Positions 42,107 to 50,581 of a DNA stretch of 64,000 nucleotides are shown here, in pieces. Position 1 is the stretch's first letter. Every line of letters starts with the position of its first letter. The notes beneath the pieces are model-generated. The model saw only the letters and a list, made by a program, of their open reading frames with translations. It did no database searches and was not told the DNA's origin. Origin of the DNA: JBFHRE01 sp041746105 (GTDB lineage Bacteria > Actinomycetota > Acidimicrobiia > Spongiisociales > ZC4RG35); contig JBGTHP010000032.1 in assembly GCA_041746105.1 (NCBI GenBank), positions 124,001 to 188,000 on the forward strand, in the 5' to 3' direction. The position numbers and the translations under genes were made by a program.

Positions 42107-43561
42107 ATGTTGAGGAACGACGCACTGTCGGTGGCGCTGGACGCCGGTCAGAACCCTTATCTGCTTGGCCCATATGCTCCGGTCGACACCGAGATCACAG
42201 CCGACGACCTCGAGGTGATCGGCGAGATCCCGTCTGACCTCCAGGGCCTTTACGTCCGCAACGGACCCAACCCACAATTCGAGACCAAAGGTCGCTATCA
42301 CTGGTTCGACGGCGATGGGATGCTGCACGCCCTCCATTTTGAGGATGGGCGCGCCAGCTATCGCAACCGCTGGGTGCGGACAAACGGTTTCGAATCAGAG
42401 GCGAACGCCGGGAAGTCGCTGTGGTCGGGTGTAGCCGAGCCACGCACCGGCAACCCGGATGATGGATCTCGCCTCCGGCTCAAGGATGCGGCCAACACCG
42501 ACGTTCTCTTTCACAATGGCAATCTGGTTGCCTTGTGGTATCTGTCAGGGAACCCCTACCGGATCGATCCGCTCACTCTCGAGACCCTTGGTGAAGAAAC
42601 TTGGAATGGCACTCGTAGCTCATGTGTTTCTTCCCACGCCAAGATCGATCCGCGCACTGGCGAGTTCTGTTACTTCGACTACGGCAACACCGAACCGTTC
42701 ATGAGTTACGGCGTTGTCTCGGCAGACGGTGTCGTCAAACACCACATCCCGATCGAACTCCCCGGCCCCCGAATGCCACATGACATGGCGATCACAGAGA
42801 ATTATTCGATCTTGATGGACCTGCCTCTGGTGGTCGACGAGGCGTCGCGCAGCGTCGGACGTCATCGACTGGAATTCAGGCGCGACACGCCCAGTCGATT
42901 CGGCATCGTTTCTCGATATGGGCACCACGTGAAATGGTTCGAGGCGGAACCGTGCTACGTCTATCACTCGATCAACGCCTGGGAGGAAGGCAACGAGGTG
43001 GTTCTCGACGTTTGCCGGTTCCGTCCACCGGGCCCTGCCGCCATCCCGCTACGTGGCGAACTTGCGACCATATTGAATTACCTGCGACTTGACGCCTTCA
43101 TCCACCGGTATCGATTCAACATGTTGACCGGAGCGACTCGCGAAGAAACCCTCGACGACGCCAACACCGAATTTCCGATGATCGATCCCAGCCGGTTCGG
43201 CGTGAAGAACCGATATGCATACACCGTGTCGATCAACTCCGATGTCACCATGTATTTCGACGGGGTAGTCAAGTACGACATGGACTCAGGGGTGAGCCAG
43301 CGTTACAAGTTCGGCGAAGGCCGCTTCGGCTCCGAAGCACCATTTGCTGCTCGGACGCCGCAACGCTCGGAGGACGATGGATATCTTCTCTCTTTTGTCT
43401 ATGACGAGGAGAGAGGTGCATCCGAGGTCGTTGTGCTCGATGCCGCCGACATCAGCGCCGGACCGGTCTGCCGGGTTCTCCTCCCGGTTCGGGTGCCGAA
43501 CGGATTTCACGCCTGTTGGGTGCCGGCAGAGGATCTCGACCGGGCTCGGAGCACGGTGTGA
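42107..43561 (+). CDS. Carotenoid cleavage oxygenase (RPE65/lignostilbene dioxygenase family)
   Basis: A 484-residue non-haem iron oxygenase with a seven-blade propeller fold. The expected iron-binding His residues are visible: HWFDGDGMLHAL near residue 64, SSHAKIDP near 176, PRMPHDMAI near 223, and GFHACW near the C-terminus. QGLYVRNGPNPQF is the family's N-terminal signature. Members split carotenoids, apocarotenals or stilbenes. The start is ATG 42107, with TTG 42104 just before it. Its stop overlaps the monooxygenase start, so product and next enzyme may belong to one pathway. Confidence 0.88.
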   Translation: MLRNDALSVALDAGQNPYLLGPYAPVDTEITADDLEVIGEIPSDLQGLYVRNGPNPQFETKGRYHWFDGDGMLHALHFEDGRASYRNRWVRTNGFESEANAGKSLWSGVAEPRTGNPDDGSRLRLKDAANTDVLFHNGNLVALWYLSGNPYRIDPLTLETLGEETWNGTRSSCVSSHAKIDPRTGEFCYFDYGNTEPFMSYGVVSADGVVKHHIPIELPGPRMPHDMAITENYSILMDLPLVVDEASRSVGRHRLEFRRDTPSRFGIVSRYGHHVKWFEAEPCYVYHSINAWEEGNEVVLDVCRFRPPGPAAIPLRGELATILNYLRLDAFIHRYRFNMLTGATREETLDDANTEFPMIDPSRFGVKNRYAYTVSINSDVTMYFDGVVKYDMDSGVSQRYKFGEGRFGSEAPFAARTPQRSEDDGYLLSFVYDEERGASEVVVLDAADISAGPVCRVLLPVRVPNGFHACWVPAEDLDRARSTV

Positions 43562-44430
43562 AGCTGGGACTCGCGTCGGCAAACACTGTGCCTTTTGTCG
43601 ACCCGGAACCGGCCACAGCTTTGGCGGTGGCGGCCGAAGCCACGGGTTTTGACTCGATTTGGACGGTTGAGCATGTCGTTTGGCCCCGCCAATACGATTC
43701 GGAATACCCATATCACCACTCGGGCAAGATGCCTGGCGGCGCCTCGATTCCGATTCCGGACCCCTTGGTCTGGCTCACCTGGGTGGGTGCTGCAACCACC
43801 ACACTCCGCCTCGGGACCGGCGTTCTCATTCTTCCGCAGCGCAACCCGGTGGTATTGGCGAAGGAGCTTGCAACCCTCGATCACCTGACGTCGGGGAGGG
43901 TCGAACTCGGAGTCGGTGTCGGATGGCTGAAAGAGGAATTCGACGCCCTCGGGGTCCGCTTTGAAAACAGAGGAGCGAGAACCGACGAATACATCGCTGC
44001 AATGCGCTCGCTGTGGGCGGAGGAGGTAGCCGAATTCAGTGGTCCCACCGTCGAGTTTGGCGACATCGCCAGCAATCCCAAACCAAGGAATCGACGAATT
44101 CCAGTAACCATCGGAGGCCATTCCGAGGCCGCAGCCCACAGAGCCGCCAGGATCGGTGACGGCTTTTACCCCGGACCGGCAACGTTGGAGCTATTGGAGA
44201 AATCGATCACCACGATGCGAACCTCGGCAGAAGCGTCAGGAAGGGATCCCGGCTCGATCGAAGTGTCGGCAGCGTATCCAGGGCGTTTGTTCGATGACCC
44301 ACCGGCGGCGATCGACGCGATGAACAGCCTGGGGGTAGATCGACTGATGATCCATGCTTTTCAACTCGCCAGAACGTCGCTCCAAGAAGGAATGGAGCGT
44401 GTCGCATCGGAGATCATTCCGATGCTCTGA
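43558..44430 (+). CDS. LLM-class F420-dependent oxidoreductase
   Basis: A 290-residue luciferase-like monooxygenase of the TIGR03619-like F420 group. GTG 43558 (MKLGLASANTVPF) overlaps the oxygenase stop by four bases. Landmarks are WTVEHVVWP, LRLGTGVLILPQRNPVVLAKELATLDHLTSGRVELGVGVGW and RRIPVTIGGHSEAA. Such enzymes use reduced F420 to hydride-reduce or oxygenate organic substrates. Coupling with a carotenoid oxygenase suggests processing of an aldehyde or unsaturated product. A 12-bp-stem hairpin lies 30 bases after the stop. Confidence 0.87.
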   Translation: MKLGLASANTVPFVDPEPATALAVAAEATGFDSIWTVEHVVWPRQYDSEYPYHHSGKMPGGASIPIPDPLVWLTWVGAATTTLRLGTGVLILPQRNPVVLAKELATLDHLTSGRVELGVGVGWLKEEFDALGVRFENRGARTDEYIAAMRSLWAEEVAEFSGPTVEFGDIASNPKPRNRRIPVTIGGHSEAAAHRAARIGDGFYPGPATLELLEKSITTMRTSAEASGRDPGSIEVSAAYPGRLFDDPPAAIDAMNSLGVDRLMIHAFQLARTSLQEGMERVASEIIPML

Positions 44431-44463
44431 CCGATCAGACCGTGGTGCCTGGCGAGAAAGTCG

Positions 44464-44493
44464 GATGGCGGCGGTGTGGGGACCGCCGCCATC
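44464..44493. terminator. Hairpin terminator between convergent genes
   Basis: A perfect 12-bp stem (arms 44464-44475 and 44482-44493, GATGGCGGCGGT and its complement) with a 6-base loop. It lies between the monooxygenase and the convergent helical-protein gene, so it can serve both. There is no long T-run, as is common in actinobacteria. Confidence 0.75.
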
Positions 44494-44530
44494 TGTTGAA
44501 CTCACCAGCCCGTAGGGCCGCAAGCTGCCG

Positions 44531-44866
44531 TCATTCCGGCTTGTGGTCTCCGGTCGCGGCGTCTTTGATATCGGCGGCGGCGTCGGATGCAGATTCCTTG
44601 ATCTCCTCGACGACGTCACCGACCGCGTCTTTCGCGTCATCGGCGCTGCGGATTTCGCCAATCTTCTCCTGGACCTTGTCCTTGGTTTCGACTGCTACTT
44701 CCTTGGCTTTGCCAACTGCCTTTTCCACCATCGGCGCCGCCTTTTCCATCGCGTCGCCCGCGGCGGTCTTCGCCTTTTCCATCATCGGCGCAGCCTTCTC
44801 AGAAAGATCGCTCGCCTCCTGTTTGGCCTTGCCCATCCAGCCCTTGAGAGTGTCCATGAATGCCAT
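44531..44866 (-). CDS. Small Lys/Ala/Glu-rich amphipathic helical protein
   Basis: A 111-residue protein, almost wholly helical, from ATG 44866 (MAFMDTLKGWMGKAKQE) with AAGGAG seven bases upstream. It contains near repeats of SEKAAPMMEKAKTAAG and MEKAAPMVEKAVGKAKE, then an acidic half with VGDVVEEIKESASDAAADIKD. Such proteins resemble YtxH/LEA/CsbD-type stress proteins and long amphipathic membrane- or DNA-binding helices. No enzyme motif is present. It is divergent from the transhydrogenase genes. Confidence 0.72.
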   Translation of the reverse strand: MAFMDTLKGWMGKAKQEASDLSEKAAPMMEKAKTAAGDAMEKAAPMVEKAVGKAKEVAVETKDKVQEKIGEIRSADDAKDAVGDVVEEIKESASDAAADIKDAATGDHKPE

Positions 44867-45010
44867 GTGATTTCTCCTTTCCAATCCGAAGGGTAATGCG
44901 CCGCCCACGCCGTCGGGTCGGCCCGCGAAGATCATCGGCACTTGGCGGCAGGCTCCGAACGAGGGCGATTCGGCTGAAGCCGAAGTCGGGGTGCCTATCC
45001 TCACCCGGCG

Positions 45011-45295
45011 ATGGCCGAGCTTCTCATCCCGATAACCGTCTTCGTCCTGGCCTCATTCATCGGCTTCGAAGTGATCACCAAGGTCCCGCCGACTCTGCAC
45101 ACACCCTTGATGTCGGGATCCAATGCCATCTCGGGAATTTCGATAATTGGAGCAATTTTTGCAGCCGGTCATGAAGCCGGCGGTCTGGCGGCGATCCTCG
45201 GGTTCGCCGCCGTCGCGCTCGCCACGATCAACGTCGTCGGAGGGTTTCTGGTCACCGACCGAATGCTGAGAATGTTCAAGAAGCCAAAGCGATGA
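45011..45295 (+). CDS. pntAB: NAD(P) transhydrogenase membrane subunit PntAb (alpha part 2)
   Basis: A 94-residue protein with three hydrophobic helices, the membrane part of the alpha subunit of proton-translocating transhydrogenase. ITKVPPTLHTPLMSGSNAISGI and AALATINVVGGFLVTDRMLRMF are typical. The partner PntB starts inside its stop (ATGA). The soluble NAD-binding alpha part 1 (PntAa), which normally precedes it, is not here: the upstream neighbour is an unrelated gene on the other strand. Confidence 0.9.
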   Translation: MAELLIPITVFVLASFIGFEVITKVPPTLHTPLMSGSNAISGISIIGAIFAAGHEAGGLAAILGFAAVALATINVVGGFLVTDRMLRMFKKPKR

Positions 45296-46662
45296 ACTCG
45301 ACCGTCGCCGGCTTTCTATATCTGATCAGCGCCGTGCTGTTCATCCTCGGACTCAAACGCCTCTCGTCGCCGGCCACCGCCCGCCAAGGCAACCAACTCG
45401 CCGCCGTCGGGATGTTGATCGCCATCGTGGTCACGCTGGCAGATCGTGAGGTCATCGGGTACGCCACGATCGCCGCCGGTGTGGTCACGGGAGGCGTGGT
45501 CGGAGTCTGGCTTGCGCAAAAAGTCGAAATGACGGCGATGCCACAGCTGGTTGCTGCCTTCAACGGATTCGGAGGCGGCGCATCTGCTCTTGTGGCGATG
45601 GCGGAATTGTTTCGGCTTGATCAGGCTGTCACCAGGACGACCCTGGTCACGATCGCGCTATCGGTGCTGATCGGAGCCGTAACCCTTTCCGGGAGCCTGG
45701 TCGCGTTTGCCAAACTCCAAGGCATTGCACCGAGTCGACCGATCGTGCTGCCGGCACAGTTGGTGATCGACGGAGCACTGCTCGCCGCCTCAATTGCCAT
45801 AGCGATCGTGATCGCGACCGGAGGCGCCAATGTCTACGTGTGGGCGCTGGCGGCCACGGCGTTGACCCTCGGCGTCACCCGAACCCTGCCGATCGGTGGT
45901 GCCGACATGCCGGTCGTAATCTCTTTTCTCAACTCACTATCGGGAGTCGCAGCATCCGCGGCAGGGTTCGTGATCTCCTCGAACGCTCTGATCATCTCGG
46001 GGGCCTTGGTTGGTGCCTCAGGGCTGATCCTCACCAACATCATGGTGAAAGCAATGAACCGGACCCTCGTCAACGTCATCTTCTCGGCGTTTGGTGGCGG
46101 CGAAGGTGCCGTGGCAGCCGAATCAGGAGATCGATTCGCCCGACGGGCATCAGCGGAGGACGTGGCCATAACCCTTGGATATGCACAAAGGGTGATCGTT
46201 GTGCCCGGATACGGCCTGGCGGTGGCTCAAGCCCAGCACGCGATGCGCGAGCTGGCCCGCCTCCTCGCCGACCGCGGGGTGGAGGTCAAATATGCGATCC
46301 ACCCGGTTGCGGGACGGATGCCTGGCCATATGAACGTCCTCCTGGCGGAGGCCGACGTGCCATACGACCAGTTATTCGATCTCGAGGCGATCAACTCGGA
46401 GTTCGCCTCCGCCGACGTGGCCCTCGTGGTCGGAGCCAACGACGTCGTCAATCCTCTTGCCAGGATCGAAGGCAGCCCGATCAGCGGGATGCCGATTCTG
46501 GATGTGGACCGTGCGGCGACCGTCGTCGTCATCAAGAGAAGTCTTTCTGCCGGTTTCGCCGGAATCGACAACCCGCTGTTCTACAACGACAACACCCTCA
46601 TGCTCTTCGCAGACGCCAAAGACGGTCTCGCCGAGATCTCGACTGCAGTCAAGACTCTTTGA
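45292..46662 (+). CDS. pntB: NAD(P) transhydrogenase beta subunit PntB
   Basis: A 456-residue protein. Residues 1-270 hold eight or nine membrane helices of the proton channel. Residues 280-456 form the NADP(H)-binding domain dIII with IVVPGYGLAVAQAQHAMREL, HPVAGRMPGHMNVLLAEADVPYDQLFDLE and VVIKRSLSAGFAGIDNPLFYNDNTLMLFGD-like sequence (here LMLFADAK). It moves hydride from NADH to NADP+ using the proton gradient. It is convergent with the CHAD gene, 16 bases apart. Confidence 0.94.
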   Translation: MNSTVAGFLYLISAVLFILGLKRLSSPATARQGNQLAAVGMLIAIVVTLADREVIGYATIAAGVVTGGVVGVWLAQKVEMTAMPQLVAAFNGFGGGASALVAMAELFRLDQAVTRTTLVTIALSVLIGAVTLSGSLVAFAKLQGIAPSRPIVLPAQLVIDGALLAASIAIAIVIATGGANVYVWALAATALTLGVTRTLPIGGADMPVVISFLNSLSGVAASAAGFVISSNALIISGALVGASGLILTNIMVKAMNRTLVNVIFSAFGGGEGAVAAESGDRFARRASAEDVAITLGYAQRVIVVPGYGLAVAQAQHAMRELARLLADRGVEVKYAIHPVAGRMPGHMNVLLAEADVPYDQLFDLEAINSEFASADVALVVGANDVVNPLARIEGSPISGMPILDVDRAATVVVIKRSLSAGFAGIDNPLFYNDNTLMLFADAKDGLAEISTAVKTL

Positions 46663-46678
46663 ACGCGACCCCATACGG

Positions 46679-47674
46679 TCAGCCGGTGGTTCCCCAATAA
46701 GCGTCGATCCGATCGATGAAACGTTTCGGAGACTCTGTGTAGATCCGCGCTCCGAGAACCGCAGCGGCGTCGATCAACTGAGCCCGTCGATGCTGGGAAA
46801 GAGCGATCAACATTGTGCGTTCGACCGGGTTTGGCAAAACCTCGGGCCGATCCTCGAGTGTCGCCACCAATTCCGAGAGGTCGTGTTCTTCTCCCAGAAT
46901 TTCTCCGAGCCGGTCAAGACCGAAACTCGTCGCCGATAACATCTCTGGGAAGATGGGAGTGAGGATCTCGAGCTGGTGCTTGAGATATTTGACACGTTTT
47001 CGCCACGAATGAAGATCCTCCGACTGCCGGGACCCTACGGCCACCTTCATCTCGGACCTCCCGCGCCGATAGGTCTCGGCGAGACCGGGCTCGATCGCCG
47101 AGAACTTGTTACGAATCGGTTTGCGACCGTATAAACCGGCTGTTCCGTCACCTTCCTGAGGCCACGCCTGATAACGCGCTCTGGCAGCCGCGAGACGGGA
47201 CACCACTCGGCTCAGGGATCCCCCGTACATGATTTCGTCACGCCGTTGGATGGCGCGTTGCTCCATCGCCGCCTGGCAGTCGCCAAAGGTCTGAGGTGCC
47301 AAAAAATCGGCGTAACGACTCCTGGTGGCTGCAACCGTGGTTACGAGCACCCACTCCTCGCGAACGGCCGAAATGGCGCGCGACGCATCTCTGAGCACCT
47401 GATCCTCCGCGACATACGCACGTTCACCGATCTCGGATCGCACCAGCCGCAGGAGAGCTCTGACTCGCTTGACGGCCTTCCTGGTTTGATGCACCGCCTC
47501 CTCAAAGGAAGCGCTCCCACGGCCGTTCAGTTCGGTCAAGATCAAATCGAATTGCTCCAGACTCAGCCGGCGCAGACCGGATGCAACCGTCTCCCCTTCT
47601 GACAGACTGAATTCGACGATGAGGGCTGGAAGGAATCGCTCGGTCACGGCGCCCAGCGTATCGTTTCGATGCAT
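46679..47674 (-). CDS. CHAD-domain protein
   Basis: A 331-residue all-helical protein of the CHAD family, whose conserved His and basic residues bind polyphosphate. HQTRKAVKRVRALLRLVRSEIG and LHSWRKRVKYLKHQLEIL are the two copies of the hallmark motif. The start may be ATG 47674, whose bases overlap the start codon of the divergent Nudix gene, or GTG 47647 (VTERFLPALI), which leaves 25 bases. There is no ribosome-binding site for either, so a leaderless mRNA is likely. No CYTH or polyphosphate kinase gene is adjacent. Confidence 0.86.
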   Translation of the reverse strand: MHRNDTLGAVTERFLPALIVEFSLSEGETVASGLRRLSLEQFDLILTELNGRGSASFEEAVHQTRKAVKRVRALLRLVRSEIGERAYVAEDQVLRDASRAISAVREEWVLVTTVAATRSRYADFLAPQTFGDCQAAMEQRAIQRRDEIMYGGSLSRVVSRLAAARARYQAWPQEGDGTAGLYGRKPIRNKFSAIEPGLAETYRRGRSEMKVAVGSRQSEDLHSWRKRVKYLKHQLEILTPIFPEMLSATSFGLDRLGEILGEEHDLSELVATLEDRPEVLPNPVERTMLIALSQHRRAQLIDAAAVLGARIYTESPKRFIDRIDAYWGTTG

Positions 47675-48116
47675 GACCCGGAGTGCTGGAATTCTCCCTT
47701 ATCGAGGAGGCCTCGAACTGCTGGTTGCCCATCCGGGCGGACCGCTGTGGGCGCAGCGTGACGGCGGTGCTTGGTCGATAGTCAAAGGTGAGCTCGCCTC
47801 TGGCGAAGAAGAAATGGATGGCGCCCTCCGTGAATTCGAAGAAGAGACCGGCTGGAAGCTGCCGGGTCTTCCGCTGCAGGCGTTGGGTACGACCCGACTC
47901 AAATCGGGCAAAGTCATCGTGGGTTTCGCAGTCGAGGCGCCAACCCTCGAACCATCCCGACTGGTCCCGGGAACGGTACACATCCAGTTTCGAGGCAAGA
48001 GCCTGGTCATTCCGGAGATCGATCGGGTCGCCTGGGTGAGCCCGGAGCAGGCACGCCGCCTCCTCAACCCCGCTCAAGCAGTTTTTGTGGACCGACTCGA
48101 GGCGCTCTTGGCCTGA
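47673..48116 (+). CDS. Nudix hydrolase
   Basis: A 147-residue NUDIX enzyme. The Nudix box is complete, GELASGEEEMDGALREFEEETGW (matches GX5EX7REUXEEXGU) near residue 45. The fold begins TRSAGILPYRGGLELLVAHPGGPLWAQRDGGAWSIVKGE. It resembles the subgroup that hydrolyses NTP-like or diadenosine polyphosphates. ATG 47673 coincides with the start of the divergent CHAD gene, and the 3' end overlaps the convergent acetyltransferase gene by 43 bases. Confidence 0.89.
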   Translation: MTRSAGILPYRGGLELLVAHPGGPLWAQRDGGAWSIVKGELASGEEEMDGALREFEEETGWKLPGLPLQALGTTRLKSGKVIVGFAVEAPTLEPSRLVPGTVHIQFRGKSLVIPEIDRVAWVSPEQARRLLNPAQAVFVDRLEALLA

Positions 48117-48673
48117 ACGCGGGCGGCGTCCACCATCGTTTCGACCGACCCCTCTGTCTCGGGAGCCGGCAATCCTGAAACCCCGATCACACAGTGCGCT
48201 ATGGAATCCTCATCCACCAGATCGGATGCCCCCAGATGAGCCAGTAAGCCGAGCATGGCGCTATTTTCCGCCAGCACGTCAAAATGCAGACGCTCAATCC
48301 CCCGGTGGCGCGCCATCGCACCCAGCAAGCGAATCAATGCCGTGCCGATGCCGCGCCGCTGATGCGCATCCACCACGGCCACCGCGACGTCTGCGTCGGT
48401 TTGTGAATCGGAGTACGTGACCATGCGGGCAATTGCGACTGGTGTCTCACCGTCGAGAACGCCTAGAGCGATGTGGTGGTCATGGTCGACTTCCGAGAGA
48501 TACGTGAGTTGGGACCGGCTGAGAGCCGGAGTCGGTGTCATGAATCTGAGGTAGCGAGCCCGTTCGGACAGCGCGTCAAAACCCGCAACGAGCAATGGTT
48601 TGTCGTCTGGGGTCACTGCTCGGACGGTGACAGTGGAACCGTCGCTCAATCGGAGCAGGATTTGGGTGGTCAT
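48074..48673 (-). CDS. GNAT-family N-acetyltransferase
   Basis: A 199-residue acetyltransferase from ATG 48673 (MTTQILLRLSDGS); ATGs at 48679 and 48685 are nearby. The acetyl-CoA site is VDAHQRRGIGTALIRLLGAMARHRGI, with the RRGxGxA-type loop. ALSERARYLRFMTP resembles the Pat/AcuA-type or acyl-CoA-linked group. The C-terminal tail is Ser/Thr/Lys-rich. Its 3' end overlaps the Nudix gene. Confidence 0.86.
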   Translation of the reverse strand: MTTQILLRLSDGSTVTVRAVTPDDKPLLVAGFDALSERARYLRFMTPTPALSRSQLTYLSEVDHDHHIALGVLDGETPVAIARMVTYSDSQTDADVAVAVVDAHQRRGIGTALIRLLGAMARHRGIERLHFDVLAENSAMLGLLAHLGASDLVDEDSIAHCVIGVSGLPAPETEGSVETMVDAARVQAKSASSRSTKTA

Positions 48674-48816
48674 CGGCATCTCCATCGATTTCGCTTGCGC
48701 CCTCCGTGTGGAGCGCTTGCAAATGCAAGCATACTCCTTTTTTGAAGGGGCGACAAGGGTATGGCCGACGTGCATTGACCGGGAAGACCTCGGCCCGGTC
48801 GGTACTGTGACGCCCG

Positions 48817-49734
48817 ATGACGGGCCCCCGATCCACCGCTACTTCTTCGTTCGGCTCGAGTCGCCGCGAAAGCCACGACGCCTCGGGGTTTTATGCCCGC
48901 TTCGAGACCCCGACCCTCACCCAGGATCAGCAGCTGACAAACCCGGCGGTCGTCGATGAGATTTTCCTTGGCGATGCCCGCCGCATGACCGACGCACAAG
49001 TAGCCGACGGATCCGTCGCTCTGGTCGTGACCTCGCCCCCCTATTACACCGGTAAGGACTACGAACTGGACGTGGACCGGGGCCACATCCCGGCGAGCTA
49101 CATCGAATACCTCGAGTTGCTCGAAGAGGTTTTCGGAGCGTGCGCGCAAAAACTCGAGCCCGGTGGCCGGATGGCGATCAACGTCGCCAATCTCGGACGC
49201 AAGCCCTATCGATCGTTGTCTGCCGACGTCATCCACATCCTCCAGGATCGCCTCGGGCTGCTGTTGCGAGGAGAGATCATCTGGCAGAAGGCGCGGGGCG
49301 CCGGCGGCTCATGTGCATGGGGCTCGTTCAGAAGTGCCGCCAACCCGGTCTTACGTGACCTCACAGAGCGAGTGATCGTTGCCTCCAAAGGTCGCTTCGA
49401 CCGGGCGGTGCCTCGCAAACAGCGAGAGCGCGATGGCCGTCCCCACAAGGCATCTATCTCGGCCGACGAATTCATGGCCGCCACCCTCGATGTCTGGGAG
49501 ATTCCGTCCGAATCCGCGAGCCGTATCGGTCACCCTGCGCCGTTTCCGGTCGAACTCCCGAAGAGACTCGTCGAGCTCTACACCTACGAAGCCGACCTCG
49601 TCCTCGACCCCTTCATGGGATCAGGTACCACGGCGATTGCCGCCGCCCTAACGGGTCGCCATTACGTCGGCTTCGACACCGAACCTACCTACGTCGAGCT
49701 GGCCAAGGCCCGCCTGGCAGAGAGTCTCGGGTGA
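48817..49734 (+). CDS. Orphan site-specific DNA methyltransferase (beta-type, TSPPY motif)
   Basis: A 305-residue DNA methyltransferase. The catalytic motif IV is TSPPYYTGKDY (72-82). The SAM-binding motif lies late in the chain, DPFMGSGTTAIAAALTGRHYVGFD, so the order is catalytic then SAM-binding, as in beta-class enzymes. TSPPY favours N4-cytosine, but N6-adenine cannot be excluded. There is no restriction enzyme beside it. It overlaps the next gene, a low-molecular-weight phosphatase, by four bases, so both are translated together. The first 40 residues are a variable extension. Confidence 0.88.
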   Translation: MTGPRSTATSSFGSSRRESHDASGFYARFETPTLTQDQQLTNPAVVDEIFLGDARRMTDAQVADGSVALVVTSPPYYTGKDYELDVDRGHIPASYIEYLELLEEVFGACAQKLEPGGRMAINVANLGRKPYRSLSADVIHILQDRLGLLLRGEIIWQKARGAGGSCAWGSFRSAANPVLRDLTERVIVASKGRFDRAVPRKQRERDGRPHKASISADEFMAATLDVWEIPSESASRIGHPAPFPVELPKRLVELYTYEADLVLDPFMGSGTTAIAAALTGRHYVGFDTEPTYVELAKARLAESLG

Positions 49735-50231
49735 CTACGCCGGGTTCCACCGCAGGACACGACGTCCTGCGGGTGTTGACCGTTTGTTTGGGCAACATCT
49801 GTCGTTCCCCGGCTGCCGCCGCCGCCATCCGTAGCCAATCCGACCTCGAAGGCCTGGCCGTTGAGGTCGATTCCGCCGGAACCGGGACCTGGCATATCGG
49901 GGATCCTCCCCATGAGTTGTCCCGGCGAGCCGGTCGAGAGGCCGGGCTCGACGTGGGCGGCACCGCTCGCCAGGTTTCCGTGGCCGACTTTGACGAATTC
50001 GACGTGATCGTCGCGATGGATCGTTCAAATCTCGCCAGATTGCTCGAGCTCGCACCAACCGCAGACAAGGCGAAAAAGGTGAGGCTGCTCCGAGAGGACG
50101 GGGGCGATGTCCCCGATCCCTATGGAGGTCCGTACTCCGGCTACCAGGAGATGATGGAGATAATCGTTGCCGAAACAACCAAATTGGTCTCGCGACTGGT
50201 CGAGGAGTCGGCGCAGAAAGGACCCAAATGA
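49731..50231 (+). CDS. Low-molecular-weight protein-tyrosine phosphatase
   Basis: A 166-residue phosphatase. The P-loop CLGNICRSP (C-x5-R) near residue 19 supplies the nucleophile and Arg; the general acid Asp is in DVPDPYGGPYSGY near 127. It dephosphorylates tyrosine on proteins, or could act as arsenate-type reductase, although no resolving Cys pattern is obvious. GTG 49731 overlaps the methyltransferase stop, and its own stop overlaps the next gene. No tyrosine kinase is adjacent. Confidence 0.9.
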   Translation: MTTPGSTAGHDVLRVLTVCLGNICRSPAAAAAIRSQSDLEGLAVEVDSAGTGTWHIGDPPHELSRRAGREAGLDVGGTARQVSVADFDEFDVIVAMDRSNLARLLELAPTADKAKKVRLLREDGGDVPDPYGGPYSGYQEMMEIIVAETTKLVSRLVEESAQKGPK

Positions 50232-50533
50232 TCGTCGAGGTTGCAGACTTCAAAACCGACAACCCTCAAGATTTCGAGGAGGCCATGTCCGAACTGGTCG
50301 ACGTGATCGGATCAAGTGCTGGTTATCGCGGCCACGCCATCCAACGCAGCTGTGAAAGCCCCGGTCGCTACCTCCTGATCGTTCGCTGGGAGGATCTCGA
50401 ATCTCATACGGTCGGCTTTCGCGGGAGCGCTGCTTTCACACTCTGGGCAGAGCGCCTCGGTGAGCACCGATCGGGCGCCGTCGTAGAACATTTCGAGACG
50501 ATCATCGATCATCGATGGGGCGCTTGGGGTTGA
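50228..50533 (+). CDS. ABM (antibiotic biosynthesis monooxygenase)-like small protein
   Basis: A 101-residue protein of the ferredoxin-like dimeric barrel fold. The sequence MIVEVADFKTDNPQDFEEAM and GYRGHAIQRSCESPGRYLLIVRWEDLESHTVGFRGSAAFTLW follows the ABM pattern of conserved W in strand 3. Members include monooxygenases and haem-degrading IsdG-like enzymes, but no catalytic residue is evident here. It is translated with the phosphatase (ATGA overlap), and the nitrilase gene starts 49 bases further on. Confidence 0.78.
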   Translation: MIVEVADFKTDNPQDFEEAMSELVDVIGSSAGYRGHAIQRSCESPGRYLLIVRWEDLESHTVGFRGSAAFTLWAERLGEHRSGAVVEHFETIIDHRWGAWG

Positions 50534-50581
50534 GCGGCTCGAAACGGCATCTCCGGCGGCTGCTTCGACCAGAATGAGTTG

